Positions 17,869 to 28,232 of a stretch of 64,000 nucleotides of DNA are shown here, in pieces; the stretch's first letter is position 1; every line of letters starts with the position of its first letter. Source of the stretch: Sphingomonas desiccabilis (GTDB taxonomy: Bacteria; Pseudomonadota; Alphaproteobacteria; Sphingomonadales; Sphingomonadaceae). The notes beneath the pieces were generated by a model. The model did not search any database. It worked only from the letters and a program-made list of their open reading frames with translations, and was not told where the DNA came from. The DNA is taken from contig NZ_SDPT01000001.1 in assembly GCF_004135605.1 (NCBI RefSeq), positions 992,001-1,056,000 on the forward strand. The letters are read 5' to 3'. A program made the position numbers and the translations under genes.

Positions 17869-18347
17869 CAGGCGCCCACCTTGTTCTTGCGGTTCATGCC
17901 CGCGATATCGAGGACTTCGGGGTTCTGGGCCTCGTGCGGGTGCTCGGTGCCCTTGTAGATGCGCAGGTTGCGCATCTGCTGGCGGCCGAGCGGGCCGCGC
18001 GGGATCATGCGCTCGACCGCCTTCTCCAGGATGCGCTCCGGGAAACGACCCTCGAGGATCTTGTCCGCACGCACTTCCTTAAGACCACCAGCATAGCCGG
18101 TGTGCTTGTAGTAGAGCTTCTGCGTCAGCTTGCGGCCGGTGAACTTCACCTTGTCCGCGTTGATGACGACGACGTTGTCGCCGCAATCGACGTGCGGGGT
18201 GAAGCTCGTCTTGTGCTTGCCACGCAGGACATTGGCGATGATCGTCGCCGCGCGACCGACCACCAGGCCTTCGGCATCGACGATATGCCACTTCTTCTCC
18301 ACCTCGTGCGGCTTGGCCGACTTGGTGGTCTTCATCAGCGCCTTCAT
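17868..18347 (-). CDS. rplM: 50S ribosomal protein L13
   Basis: 159 residues from ATG 18347 ([13 protein letters not shown]), with AGAGG about ten bases upstream. An ATG at 18335 is in frame, and an upstream extension to 18389 is unlikely. The L13 marks [14 protein letters not shown], the [14 protein letters not shown] segment and the [12 protein letters not shown] signature are all present. L13 is an early assembly protein of the large subunit. It is transcribed first in the L13-S9 operon. Confidence 0.96.
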   Translation of the reverse strand: MKALMKTTKSAKPHEVEKKWHIVDAEGLVVGRAATIIANVLRGKHKTSFTPHVDCGDNVVVINADKVKFTGRKLTQKLYYKHTGYAGGLKEVRADKILEGRFPERILEKAVERMIPRGPLGRQQMRNLRIYKGTEHPHEAQNPEVLDIAGMNRKNKVGA

Positions 18348-18423
18348 AGGCTTGAGACCTCTTTGCTGGGTCGTTGCACCATGCAACACGCCGCCCCGAT
18401 TCCAGGAGCGGCGCGAACAAGGG

Positions 18424-18454
18424 CCGAATGCGGGAGGGGGCGCGCAAAGTCAAG
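18424..18454 (-). promoter_or_regulatory. candidate promoter of rplM-rpsI
   Basis: On the minus strand a CTTGACT element (reverse complement of 18448-18454), a form common in alphaproteobacterial housekeeping promoters, stands 17-18 bases before a weak GCATTC/CATTCG -10 region. It lies about 100 bases upstream of the rplM start. The -35 is good and the -10 poor. Confidence 0.35.
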
Positions 18455-18479
18455 CAAACTGCGGCTTTGCTGACGGGTA

Positions 18480-18815
18480 TTATGATACCGGGGGGCCTAG
18501 CTCGGCCGTCTCCCGCGCTATCCAGTCGACCACCGCGGCGGAAGCCTCCGCGCTCCACCACTCGATCGCCGGCAGGTCATAGCCGTGCAGGGCCGCGATC
18601 CTGGCGGCGAGCCTTTCCACCAGCTCCGGCCGCGTCTTGAACAGGGCCGGCACTTCGGACGCCGTCTCGACTGCCCCCTGCCAGCGATAGATCGACGTGC
18701 AGGGCGCGAGCAGGTTCGCGCAGGCGGCGAGGCGTTCCTGGACCACCGCCCGGCCGATGCGCTCCGCCTCGGCGGCGTCGGCGAAGGTCGCCTGGAGCAG
18801 CGCGATGCGGCTCAT
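18480..18815 (-). CDS. cutA: CutA divalent-ion tolerance protein
   Basis: 111 residues from ATG 18815, which overlaps the ctaA stop by four bases (ATGA). CutA marks are ERLAACANLLAPCTSIYRWQG (residues about 28-47), a VPALFKTRPE strand and the YDLPAIEWW segment. CutA forms stable ferredoxin-like trimers and was linked in E. coli to copper tolerance, though its molecular job is unsettled. Coupling to the haem A synthase gene may reflect a copper/cytochrome oxidase theme; that is inference. The longer open frame upstream is antisense/out-of-frame to ctaA. Confidence 0.92.
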   Translation of the reverse strand: MSRIALLQATFADAAEAERIGRAVVQERLAACANLLAPCTSIYRWQGAVETASEVPALFKTRPELVERLAARIAALHGYDLPAIEWWSAEASAAVVDWIARETAELGPPVS

Positions 18816-19879
18816 GCGCGCTGCGGACGCCGGCCGATCGCGTGCGCGCCCCAGGCGACGCTCGCCACCAGCAGCGCACCGACGAGTTGGTGGAGGGCGG
18901 CGAGGGGGATGTTGACGCTCGTCATCACGGTCGCGATGCCGAGCAGGATCTGGATTCCGAAGGCGCTGTGGATCGCGATGGAGGCGCGGCGGTCGCCTGC
19001 GCGCCGGGCGAGCCGCGCCAGCACCACCAGCGCAGCCACCGTCACCCAGGCCCACCAGCGATGGACGAAGTGGATCAGGAAGGGGTCGTTCAGCAGCGCG
19101 TCGCCCAGGCTGCGATGCTGCAGCACGCCTTCGGGGAAGAAGCGGCCGTTCATCAGCGGCCACTCGTTGGTGACCAGCCCGGCGTTCAGCCCCGCGGTGA
19201 AGGCGCCGAACACCAGCTGCACGAACAGCACCAGCCCGACGAGCAGCCCGACGCCGGTTAGTCGTGCCGGCCGCGCACCCGGATCGCGCGCCAGGTCGCG
19301 CAGGTCGAGCGCGGTCCACACCAGTCCTGCCAGGATGAAGAGCGCGGTCAGCAGGTGAGTCGCCAGGCGGAAGTGGCTGACGTCGGTCCGCTCGACGAGG
19401 CCGGAGGCGACCATCCACCAGCCGATCGCGCCCTGCAGCCCGCCCAGCGCCAGCAGTGCCACCAGCCGCCATCCATAGCCGCGCGGGATCGCGCGCCTCC
19501 ATGCGAACCATAGCAGCGGCAGGGCAAAGGCGACGCCGATCAGCCGCCCCAGCAGCCGGTGGAGATATTCCCAGAAGAAGATCGCCTGGAATCCGGCCAG
19601 CGTCATGCCCTGGTTCAGCTGCTGATATTCGGGAATGCGCTTGTAGTTGTCGAACTCCGCCTGCCACTGCTCGGCGTTGAGGGGCGGGATGATGCCGGTC
19701 AGCGGCTTCCATTCGGTGATCGACAATCCCGATTCGGTCAGGCGGGTGATGCCGCCCACCACCACCATGACGACGATCAGCCCGGCGACGGCGAGCAGCC
19801 AGGTCGCGATCGCGGCGGGGCGGGAAGGGCGGGCGGTGGGCGCCACGACGTCGGGCGCGATCGAGGGGCTGTGTGCCAT
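18812..19879 (-). CDS. ctaA: haem A synthase (CtaA/COX15 type 2)
   Basis: 355 residues with eight predicted membrane helices in two four-helix halves. Characteristic blocks are GGITRLTESGLSITEWKP after helix 1, FWEYLHRLLGR (haem-ligand His) and VHRWWAW, with a further His pair in LATHLL and ALHQLVG. The enzyme oxidises the C8 methyl of haem O to the formyl group of haem A for aa3-type cytochrome oxidase in the inner membrane. The WKP block and insertions mark the COX15/alphaproteobacterial type rather than the Bacillus type. It is first in an operon with cutA. Confidence 0.96.
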   Translation of the reverse strand: MAHSPSIAPDVVAPTARPSRPAAIATWLLAVAGLIVVMVVVGGITRLTESGLSITEWKPLTGIIPPLNAEQWQAEFDNYKRIPEYQQLNQGMTLAGFQAIFFWEYLHRLLGRLIGVAFALPLLWFAWRRAIPRGYGWRLVALLALGGLQGAIGWWMVASGLVERTDVSHFRLATHLLTALFILAGLVWTALDLRDLARDPGARPARLTGVGLLVGLVLFVQLVFGAFTAGLNAGLVTNEWPLMNGRFFPEGVLQHRSLGDALLNDPFLIHFVHRWWAWVTVAALVVLARLARRAGDRRASIAIHSAFGIQILLGIATVMTSVNIPLAALHQLVGALLVASVAWGAHAIGRRPQRA

Positions 19880-19952
19880 GCGCCTGCTCTACGCTGCCCG
19901 GGCCGGCGCGTCGATGCCGCGGCCGGGCCCCGCACGCGCGGAAAAAATCGAA

Positions 19953-19971
19953 AATGTGATGTTGTAACGTG
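19953..19971. promoter_or_regulatory. candidate Zur box upstream of the merC-like gene
   Basis: The 19-base segment AATGTGATGTTGTAACGTG matches the enterobacterial-type Zur palindrome (AATGTTATA-n-TATAACATT) at 13-14 of 18 informative positions. It lies 28 bases before the MerC-like start, and the next gene but one is a Zur-like repressor. It could also serve the divergent ctaA, whose start is 74 bases away. No scan for further sites was possible. Confidence 0.5.
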
Positions 19972-19998
19972 TGTCGGGCAGGACTATTTGCATCGGCC

Positions 19999-20373
19999 AT
20001 GGCCAGCAGCATCCCCTTGCGGCGCGACGGAGTGCTCGATCGGTTCGCGATCGGGCTTTCCGGCCTGTGCGTGGTGCACTGCCTGGCAAGCGCGCTGTTC
20101 CTGGGGCTGTTCGCCTCGGCCGCGGGCGCGCTGATGAACCCTTTGTTCCACGAAGTGGGTCTGGCGCTCGCGATCGGCTTCGGCGCGCTGGCGCTCGGTC
20201 GCGGCATGATGATGCACGGCTATATGATGCCCGCGGCGATCGGCGGCCTCGGCCTCGGCGTCATGATGGGCGCGCTCCACCTGCCGCACGGCGGCGGGGA
20301 GACCTTTTGGACGATCATCGGCGTCGGCCTGCTGGCGCTGGGGCACGACCTGAACCGCCGCGCGGTCGCCTGA
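19999..20373 (+). CDS. MerC-domain small membrane protein
   Basis: 124 residues from ATG 19999 (MASSIPLRRDG); an upstream GTG at 19969 is in frame but would overlap the putative operator. Three to four membrane helices are visible. The GLCVVHCLAS motif near residue 28, with its Cys and His, matches the metal-binding helix of MerC, and the closing stretch has HLPHGGGE. MerC proteins take up mercuric ion in mer operons. Chromosomal relatives next to zur are more likely to concern zinc or another divalent metal; that is inference from context. There is no strong ribosome-binding site. Confidence 0.82.
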   Translation: MASSIPLRRDGVLDRFAIGLSGLCVVHCLASALFLGLFASAAGALMNPLFHEVGLALAIGFGALALGRGMMMHGYMMPAAIGGLGLGVMMGALHLPHGGGETFWTIIGVGLLALGHDLNRRAVA

Positions 20374-20428
20374 TCGGCAACTCGGGAGGCGGCTTGCCGC
20401 GGCCCCGGCGGAGGCTTATCTCATCGCC

Positions 20429-20887
20429 ATGCACGCGCACGACCATCATGAACATTCGGGCGAGGCGCTTTCGCGCGTCGCGGAAGCCACGCTCGTTCGT
20501 TCCGGCGAGCAGTGGACGGCCATGCGTGCGCGCATCTTCTCCGTCCTCGCCGGGTTCGAAAAGCCGGCCTCGGCCTATGACATCGCCGATGCGGTGTCCC
20601 AGGCGGAGGGGCGCCGCGTCGCCCCGAACAGCGTCTATCGCATCCTGGACCTGTTCGTGAACGCCAACCTCGCGCGGCGGGTCGAAAGCGCCAACGCCTA
20701 TGTCGCCAACGCGCATCCGGACTGCCTGCACGACTGCATCTTCCTGGTGTGCGACAGCTGCGGTCAGACCACGCACATCGATGACGACAGCATCACCCGC
20801 ACCGTGCGCTCGGCAGCGAGCGGCGCGGGCTTCTCGCCCACGCGCCCGGTGATCGAGGTGCGCGGCAAGTGCGCGGACTGCCGCTAG
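20429..20887 (+). CDS. zur: Fur-family regulator, probably Zur (zinc uptake regulator)
   Basis: 152 residues. A His-rich N-terminus (HAHDHHEH) is followed by a winged-helix DNA-binding domain (PASAYDIADAV ... PNSVYRILDLF, residues about 46-76). The dimerisation domain has two CxxC pairs, Cys108/Cys111 and Cys148/Cys151, that hold structural zinc. The HDCIFLVCDSCG stretch and short length are closer to Zur than to iron-type Fur. It should repress zinc uptake genes when zinc is plentiful. It follows the MerC-like gene by 55 bases; the candidate Zur box upstream would make this an autoregulated unit. Confidence 0.85.
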   Translation: MHAHDHHEHSGEALSRVAEATLVRSGEQWTAMRARIFSVLAGFEKPASAYDIADAVSQAEGRRVAPNSVYRILDLFVNANLARRVESANAYVANAHPDCLHDCIFLVCDSCGQTTHIDDDSITRTVRSAASGAGFSPTRPVIEVRGKCADCR

Positions 20888-20947
20888 GCGCCCGACCTTC
20901 CGTTTCGGGCAATCGACACTGCGCGCAGCCCGCGCTAAGCCCTGCCG

Positions 20948-22873
20948 ATGGTAGACGTTCCTAACACGCCGCTGCTCGACACGGTCCGGACGCCGCAGGA
21001 TCTGCGGGCGCTGAAGCCCACGCAGCTGCGCCAGCTTGCCGACGAACTGCGCCTGGAGACCATTTCGGCGGTCGGTACGACGGGGGGGCACCTCGGATCG
21101 GGCCTCGGCGTGGTCGAGCTGACGACGGCGATCCACTATGTGTTCAACACGCCCGACGACCGGCTGATCTGGGACGTCGGGCATCAATGCTATCCGCACA
21201 AGATCCTGACCGGCCGCCGCGATCGCATCCGCACGCTGCGCCAGGGCGGGGGGCTGTCCGGCTTCACCAAGCGCAGCGAGAGCGAGTACGACCCGTTCGG
21301 CGCCGCTCATAGCTCGACCTCGATCTCGGCAGCGCTGGGCTTCGCCATCGCCAATAAGATCGCGGGGCGACCCGGCAAGGCGATCGCGGTGATCGGCGAC
21401 GGATCGATGTCGGCGGGCATGGCCTATGAGGCGATGAACAATGCCGAGCAGGCGGGCAACCGGCTGGTCGTCATCCTCAACGACAACGACATGTCGATCG
21501 CGCCGCCGGTGGGCGGGCTCTCCGCCTATCTGTCGCGTATCGTCTCCAGCCGCGGCTTCCTCGGCCTGCGCGAGACGCTCAAGAAGGTCGCCCGCCGCCT
21601 GCCGCGCCCGCTCCATTCGGCCGCGCGCAAGACGGACGAGTTCGCCCGCGGCATGACGATGGGCGGCACGCTGTTCGAGGAGCTCGGCTTCTACTACGTC
21701 GGCCCGGTCGACGGCCATAATCTCGACCACCTCATCCCGGTGCTCGAGAATATCCGCGACGCGGAGGAGGGCCCGATCCTGCTCCACGTCGTGACGCAGA
21801 AGGGCAAGGGCTATGCCCCGGCCGAGGCGTCGGCGGACAAGTACCACGGCGTCCAGAAGTTCGACGTCATCACCGGCACCCAGGCCAAGGCACCGCCGGG
21901 TCCGCCCAGCTACACCAATGTCTTCGCCCAGGCGCTGACGGCAGAGGGCGAGCGCGACGACCGCATCTGCGCGATCACCGCCGCGATGCCGGCGGGCACC
22001 GGCCTGGACAAGTTCCAGGCGCGCTTCCCGGCCCGCACCTTCGACGTCGGCATCGCCGAGCAGCATGCGGTCACCTTTGCGGCCGGCCTCGCCGCGCAGG
22101 GGATGCGCCCCTTCTGCGCGATCTATTCGACGTTCCTCCAGCGCGCCTATGACCAGGTGGTCCACGACGTCGCAATCCAGAACCTGCCGGTCCGCTTCGC
22201 GATCGACCGCGCCGGGCTGGTCGGTGCCGATGGTGCGACTCACGCGGGAAGCTTCGACGTCACCTATCTGGCGACGCTCCCCAACATGGTGGTCATGGCC
22301 GCCGCCGACGAGGCGGAGCTGGTCCACATGACCCATACCGCCGCGCTGTACGACGACGGGCCGATCGCGCTGCGCTACCCGCGCGGCAGCGGCGTCGGCG
22401 TGCCGCTGCCGAGCACGCCCGAGCGACTGGAGATCGGCAAGGGCCGCGTGGTGCGCGAGGGCAAGAAGGTCGCGATCCTGTCGCTCGGCACGCGCCTGGA
22501 AGAGGCGCTCAAGGCCGCCGAGCAGCTGGAGGCCAAGGGCCTGTCGACCACGGTCGCCGACCTTCGCTTCGCCAAGCCGCTGGACGAGGCGCTGATCCGC
22601 CGACTGCTCACCACCCATGAAGTGGCGGTGACGCTGGAGGAGGGCGCGATCGGCGGCCTCGGCGCCCATGTCCTCACCTATGCGAGCGACGAGGGGCTGA
22701 TTGACGCCGGGCTGAAGCTGCGCACCATGCGCCTGCCCGACGTGTTCCAGGACCAGGACAAGCCCGAGAAGCAGTATGACGAAGCGGGCCTGAACGCTCC
22801 GCAGATCGTCGACACGGTGCTGAAGGCGCTGCGCTGGAACGAGGGCGTCGAGGAAACCCGCAAGCCCGCCTGA
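20948..22873 (+). CDS. dxs: 1-deoxy-D-xylulose-5-phosphate synthase
   Basis: 641 residues. This thiamine-diphosphate enzyme condenses pyruvate with glyceraldehyde-3-phosphate, the first step of the MEP route to isoprenoids (and to thiamine and pyridoxal). Visible marks: [14 protein letters not shown] (about 45), [13 protein letters not shown], the ThDP motif [16 protein letters not shown] (about 150-165), and [15 protein letters not shown] with the conserved catalytic Glu (about 365). In sphingomonads the product also feeds carotenoid and ubiquinone synthesis. It is followed directly by an intergenic repeat pair. Confidence 0.97.
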   Translation: MVDVPNTPLLDTVRTPQDLRALKPTQLRQLADELRLETISAVGTTGGHLGSGLGVVELTTAIHYVFNTPDDRLIWDVGHQCYPHKILTGRRDRIRTLRQGGGLSGFTKRSESEYDPFGAAHSSTSISAALGFAIANKIAGRPGKAIAVIGDGSMSAGMAYEAMNNAEQAGNRLVVILNDNDMSIAPPVGGLSAYLSRIVSSRGFLGLRETLKKVARRLPRPLHSAARKTDEFARGMTMGGTLFEELGFYYVGPVDGHNLDHLIPVLENIRDAEEGPILLHVVTQKGKGYAPAEASADKYHGVQKFDVITGTQAKAPPGPPSYTNVFAQALTAEGERDDRICAITAAMPAGTGLDKFQARFPARTFDVGIAEQHAVTFAAGLAAQGMRPFCAIYSTFLQRAYDQVVHDVAIQNLPVRFAIDRAGLVGADGATHAGSFDVTYLATLPNMVVMAAADEAELVHMTHTAALYDDGPIALRYPRGSGVGVPLPSTPERLEIGKGRVVREGKKVAILSLGTRLEEALKAAEQLEAKGLSTTVADLRFAKPLDEALIRRLLTTHEVAVTLEEGAIGGLGAHVLTYASDEGLIDAGLKLRTMRLPDVFQDQDKPEKQYDEAGLNAPQIVDTVLKALRWNEGVEETRKPA

Positions 22874-22898
22874 AGCGGCTGCGCACGGGGCGGAAAGC

Positions 22899-22978
22899 GT
22901 ACTCCTGCGAAAGCAGAAGTCCAGGGCCGCGGGCGCGTTCGCCTGAGGCTCTGGGCTCCTGCCTGCGCAGGAGCACGG
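22899..22978. repeat. inverted pair of palindromic intergenic repeats
   Basis: One unit (ACTCCTGCGAAAGCAGAAGTCC, then AGGGCCGC) faces its inverted partner (CTCTGGGCTCCTGCCTGCGCAGGAGCACGG in pieces) across about 20 bases. The pair lies between dxs and the haemoglobin gene, which converge. It is the same family as the units at 4.5-4.76, 36.5 and 53.3 kb. Confidence 0.8.
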
Positions 22979-23000
22979 CGCTGGTTTCCTCGCTGGCCCC

Positions 23001-23417
23001 TCACTCCCCCCGCAGCATCATCGCATGCGCCATGCGCAGGAACGACTGCTGCATCTGCGCGCCGAGCGCCGGCTCGACCCGGTTCTCGGCCAGCGCACGG
23101 CTCATCGCGTGCACCCATTGCCGGGCGGTCTCCCGCGTGATCGGCATTTCCCGGTGCAGCGACATGATGCAGGCGCCGGGCCGCGCGACGAACCAGTCCC
23201 TCGGGCCGCCCAGCCAAGCGGCAAGGAACTGCGTCAGCGACACCCGCACCGGCAGCAGGTCGGCGTCGTGCATCGCGCGGAGCTCGGCGTATTCGGGCGC
23301 ATGCTCCATCAGGTCGTAGAAGCGGTCGACGACCAGCCGCACGCCGTCCGCCCCACCGATGCGGTCGTACAGGCTAGGCGGAGCCTTGGCAGGAGAGGCG
23401 GGGGCGGCGGTCATCAT
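23001..23417 (-). CDS. group II truncated haemoglobin
   Basis: 138 residues from ATG 23417; the next codon (23414) is also ATG and has better spacing from GGAG. Truncated-globin marks are LYDRIGGADGVRLVVDRFYD (residues about 15-34), a shortened CD region, and LHREMPIT with the proximal His. The SLTQFLAAWLGGPRDW stretch is characteristic of group II (TrHbO). Such proteins bind oxygen or NO and are linked to redox and nitrosative stress. The Pro/Ala-rich first 12 residues are not part of the fold. It stands alone, 83 bases downstream of the CoA-transferase gene on the same strand. Confidence 0.9.
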   Translation of the reverse strand: MMTAAPASPAKAPPSLYDRIGGADGVRLVVDRFYDLMEHAPEYAELRAMHDADLLPVRVSLTQFLAAWLGGPRDWFVARPGACIMSLHREMPITRETARQWVHAMSRALAENRVEPALGAQMQQSFLRMAHAMMLRGE

Positions 23418-23500
23418 CGTCTCCAGGCGCGGCGGCGCAGGATCGCGTCTAGGCGGACCGGCCTCGATCCGCCTTGATCTCGCGCAACCGGTTGCAGGCC

Positions 23501-25039
<1,539 letters not shown>

Positions 25040-26209
25040 TCAGCGCTGCATCAGCATCGCGGTGATCGCCTGGCGGGCGAGCGGCAGCCGGCTGCCGACC
25101 CGAAGCGTCGCGTGACGCGCGAGCCGCGCGCCCGGGCGCTCGTCGGTATAGAGCCGAACCAGGAAATTCGTGGCCGCATAGAGCGGGCGGCTCGCGAGCC
25201 GGTGCGTCATCTCGTAGCGGCGCAGCAGCGCCGGCGCCGCGATGTCGCCGCCGCGCCGCGCGGCATCGGTCACCAACTGCGCCAGCGTCGCCTGGCTTTG
25301 CAGACCCAGGTTGAAGCCGTGGGCGGTGACGGGGTGCATGCCCACCGCCGCATCGCCGATCAGCGCCGCGCGCGTCGCCGCAAAGTGCCGGGCATAGGTG
25401 GTGGCGAGCGGATAGACGTGCGCGGGCGCGTCCACTTGCATCCGTCCGAGCCGCCCCTGGTACCGCCGCGTCAGTTCCGCCCCCAGCGCTGCCTCGTCCA
25501 GCGCCGCGATCCGCGCCATCGCCTCCGCCGGCAGCGTGAGCACCGCCGACGACCGGCGCCCGTTCAGCGGCAGCATCGCCACGGTCTGGTGGTGATCGAA
25601 CCATTCGGTGGCGACGCCCCCATGATCGCCCTCGTGGCGGACCCGGCACACCATCATCGATCGGCCGAGCCGGTTGACCTCCGCCCCGATCCCCAGTTGC
25701 TCCCGCACCCGCGAGAAGCGCGAGTCCGCCGCCACCAGCAGCCGTGCCGAAAGGACCCGCCCGTCGTCGAGCGTCACTTCGGCCGATCGCGCGTCCGTCC
25801 GGATCGCCGCGACCCCGGTCCCGGCCAGCAGCGTCAGGTTCGGCTGGTCGGCGACCGTCCGGTACAGCGCCGCGCGGATGCGGTGGTTCGGCACCATCAG
25901 GCTCAGCGGCCCGCCGCCGTGACCGGACGTCTCGAACGAAAGCGCGAAGGGCGAGGCGCCGTTCAGCACCCGCGCTTCGTTGAGCGGCGAGATCTCTTCC
26001 GCCGGCAGCAGCTCCCAGGCGCCCAGCGCCTTGAGCGTGCCGATCGAGCGGTGGGTGAGGGCGATCTCGCGCCCGTCATAGGCGGGGGCGGCGATCGCCG
26101 CCTCTGGCTGGCGCTCGATCACGGTCACGCGCAGGGGCGCATCGGCCAGCGAACGCGCCAGGCTGAGCCCGGCGGGACCGCCGCCTATGATCACTACGTC
26201 ACTCTCCAT
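25040..26209 (-). CDS. ubiM: UbiH/UbiF-family FAD hydroxylase, probably UbiM
   Basis: 389 residues. The N-terminal FAD-binding GGGPAG is at residues 9-14, a DGREIALTHRS segment lies around 44-54, and the second FAD motif LIGDAAVGMHPVTAHGFNLG at about 285-304 has the ubiquinone-monooxygenase signature. These flavoenzymes hydroxylate the ring of ubiquinone precursors at the membrane. The C-terminal region (RRYEMTHRLASRPLYAATN and the closing YTDERPGARLARHATLR) resembles UbiM, a broad-specificity hydroxylase found in alphaproteobacteria, more than UbiH or UbiF. The family is certain; UbiM is the best guess. It is divergent from dgoK. Confidence 0.85.
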   Translation of the reverse strand: MESDVVIIGGGPAGLSLARSLADAPLRVTVIERQPEAAIAAPAYDGREIALTHRSIGTLKALGAWELLPAEEISPLNEARVLNGASPFALSFETSGHGGGPLSLMVPNHRIRAALYRTVADQPNLTLLAGTGVAAIRTDARSAEVTLDDGRVLSARLLVAADSRFSRVREQLGIGAEVNRLGRSMMVCRVRHEGDHGGVATEWFDHHQTVAMLPLNGRRSSAVLTLPAEAMARIAALDEAALGAELTRRYQGRLGRMQVDAPAHVYPLATTYARHFAATRAALIGDAAVGMHPVTAHGFNLGLQSQATLAQLVTDAARRGGDIAAPALLRRYEMTHRLASRPLYAATNFLVRLYTDERPGARLARHATLRVGSRLPLARQAITAMLMQR

Positions 26210-26420
26210 CGCGCGAACCTCCCGTGTGCCGGGCGCTATGCGGGTCCCCTCCTGCGCCCGTCCTTGCGCCCGATCAACCCGCTCCGGCGCGGAAACGCCT
26301 CGGAATGCTGGAGAGCCGCACCGGGCTCGACATTTGCGCGCAGCCGTTCCACTTCAGCGCCATGATCCGCAACGCCCTCGCGCCGGCCCGGCGCGCGTTG
26401 CATCTTCTGGGAGCACGCGC

Positions 26421-27299
26421 ATGACGTTGGTTGGTGTCGACTGGGGATCGAGCAACCTGCGCGCCTATCGCTTCGGGCCTGACGGTGCGGTGATCGACCG
26501 GCGCGAATCCCCGCGCGGGGCGGCTCGGCTGAAGCGCGACGAGTTCCCGCAGGTGCTGGCCGACACCCTCGACGGCTGGCTGGAGGCGGACACGCGAGTC
26601 GTGCTCGCCGGCATGGTGGGTGCGCGCGCCGGCTGGCACGAGGCACCGTATCTTCCGTGTCCCGCCGATCCGGCCGGGCTCGCCGCCGCCGCCCTTCGGG
26701 CCGAGGATGCGCCGGCCCACTGCTTCATCGTCCCCGGCCTCTCCGCGCGCAGCGCCAGCGGCGTGGCCAACGTGATGCGGGGGGAGGAGACCCAGATCCT
26801 CGGCAGCGGGCTTGCAGACGGCACCATTGTCCTGCCCGGCACCCACAGCAAGTGGGCCCGCGTCGAAGGGGGCCGCATCACCGGCTTCTCCACCATCATG
26901 ACGGGCGAGATGTACGCCCTGCTGCGGAACAACTCGCTGCTGGGGCAGCTTGCGGAGGGCGACGCGCCCGACGAGGCCGCCTTCACGCTCGGCGCCCAGC
27001 GCGCCCTCGACAATCCGGCAGGCGTGCTGCCGCTGCTCTTCTCGGCACGGGCCGACGTGCTACTCGGCAGTCTCGCGCCGCAGGCGGTCGCTAGCTATCT
27101 CTCCGGCCTGCTGATCGGCGGCGAAGTGGCGGCGATGCGGGATGCAGCAGGGCAGGGCGTGGTGCTGATCTGCAACGCCGTGCTTGCGGCGCATTACCGC
27201 GTTGCCCTGGCGCTGGCGGCTGTAACGGATGTGGCCGTGGTCGACGGCGCCGATGCGGTGGCGCGCGGCCTGTGGCGAATTGGAGGATTGCTGAAGTGA
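26421..27299 (+). CDS. dgoK: 2-dehydro-3-deoxygalactonokinase
   Basis: 292 residues from ATG 26421; the frame is open further upstream but begins naturally at MTLVGVDWGSSNLRAY. The DWGSSNLRA phosphate loop, GMVGARAGWHEAPY, the RGEETQI block and GTHSKWARVEGG are diagnostic for this kinase, which phosphorylates 2-keto-3-deoxygalactonate with ATP. Its stop overlaps the GTG of dgoA by four bases, so the two are translationally coupled. The 211-base gap to the divergent ubiM-like gene (26210-26420) shows no gene and should hold both promoters. No dehydrogenase, dehydratase or transporter of the De Ley-Doudoroff route is present nearby. Confidence 0.93.
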   Translation: MTLVGVDWGSSNLRAYRFGPDGAVIDRRESPRGAARLKRDEFPQVLADTLDGWLEADTRVVLAGMVGARAGWHEAPYLPCPADPAGLAAAALRAEDAPAHCFIVPGLSARSASGVANVMRGEETQILGSGLADGTIVLPGTHSKWARVEGGRITGFSTIMTGEMYALLRNNSLLGQLAEGDAPDEAAFTLGAQRALDNPAGVLPLLFSARADVLLGSLAPQAVASYLSGLLIGGEVAAMRDAAGQGVVLICNAVLAAHYRVALALAAVTDVAVVDGADAVARGLWRIGGLLK

Positions 27300-27925
27300 C
27301 CATCGAAACCCTGCTGGGCGGCCTGCCGCTCGTCGCGATCCTGCGCGGCCTGACCCCGGACGAGGCGCCGGCGATCGCCGATGCGCTGTTCGACGTGGGC
27401 TTCCGCTGCCTGGAAGTGCCACTCAACTCGCCCGAGCCGTTCGACAGCATCCGCCGCATCGTCGATCGCATGGGCGATCGCGCGCTCGTCGGTGCGGGCA
27501 CGGTGCTGACCGTCGCGGACGTCGGCCGGGTGGCGGATGCCGGCGGCAAGATCGTGATCTCGCCCAACACCGACGTCGACGTGATCGCCGCGACCAAGGA
27601 CGCCGGGCTCCAGTCGCTGCCCGCCTTCTTCACCCCCAGCGAGGCGTTTCGCGCCATCGCGGCCGGTGCCGACGCGCTCAAGCTCTTCCCCGCCGAACTC
27701 GCCGGGCCGCAGGGGCTGAAGGCGATGCGCGCGGTGCTGCCCAAGAGCTTCCCCGTATTCCCCGTCGGCGGCATCGATCCCAACACCATGGGGCCGTATC
27801 TGCAGGCGGGCGCTGCCGGCTTCGGGATCGGCTCGTCGCTCTATGCGCCCGGCCGCAGCGTCGAGGACGTGCGCGCCCGCGGCGCGGCGTTGGTCCAGGG
27901 GTTCGAGGCGGCCCGCGCCGGCTGA
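27296..27925 (+). CDS. dgoA: 2-dehydro-3-deoxy-6-phosphogalactonate aldolase
   Basis: 209 residues from GTG 27296, with GGAGG nine bases before it; this start overlaps the dgoK stop as GTGA. The class I KDPG-aldolase fold is shown by VAILRGLTPDEA (with the R-G-L/I-x-P loop), the Glu of LEVPLNSPEP, GAGTVLTVADV and the Schiff-base Lys in GADALKLFPAE. It cleaves 2-keto-3-deoxy-6-phosphogalactonate to pyruvate and glyceraldehyde-3-phosphate. With dgoK it completes the lower part of galactonate breakdown. Confidence 0.93.
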   Translation: MTIETLLGGLPLVAILRGLTPDEAPAIADALFDVGFRCLEVPLNSPEPFDSIRRIVDRMGDRALVGAGTVLTVADVGRVADAGGKIVISPNTDVDVIAATKDAGLQSLPAFFTPSEAFRAIAAGADALKLFPAELAGPQGLKAMRAVLPKSFPVFPVGGIDPNTMGPYLQAGAAGFGIGSSLYAPGRSVEDVRARGAALVQGFEAARAG

Positions 27926-27960
27926 CATACATGCCGGCAGCGGCGCGTCCTCGGGGGTGT

Positions 27961-28170
27961 TCAGTGCGCCTCGACCGAGTCGAGGATGCGCCCGCCGGCC
28001 ATAAACACCGCGACCGGGCAGAGGGCGAACAACGCCCAACCCCCGGCGCCGGGGTATTGCTCGACATAGGTGAGCCCGCGCTCGACGGCCCCCATGCCGA
28101 GGCCGTAGATCACCAGATAGGCTTCGAACTTGGTCTTGATGGTGAACAGGCGGGTGACACGCTTCCACAT
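27961..28170 (-). CDS. small conserved membrane protein, unknown function
   Basis: 69 residues: a basic N-terminus (MWKRVTRLFTIKTKFEAY) followed by two likely membrane segments (VIYGLGMGAVERGLTYV and ALFALCPVAVFMAGG). It looks like a real sphingomonad hypothetical gene because the composition and charge pattern fit a small inner-membrane protein, and because it fills the gap between dgoA and astB without overlap. No function is assigned. Confidence 0.72.
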   Translation of the reverse strand: MWKRVTRLFTIKTKFEAYLVIYGLGMGAVERGLTYVEQYPGAGGWALFALCPVAVFMAGGRILDSVEAH

Positions 28171-28232
28171 GGCCGGTGCGTAGCAAGCCCCGTGCCAGTG
28201 GCGGAAAACTGCGTCTCCGCCTGGCGCAGCCT

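Noticed and set aside
18816..20207. Upstream extension of the cutA frame (575 codons)
   Set aside because: It overlaps ctaA in another frame on the same strand; CutA proteins are about 110 residues and start at 18815.
20315..22669. 784-codon open frame opposite dxs
   Set aside because: Antisense shadow; no family motif and an Arg/Asp/His-skewed composition.
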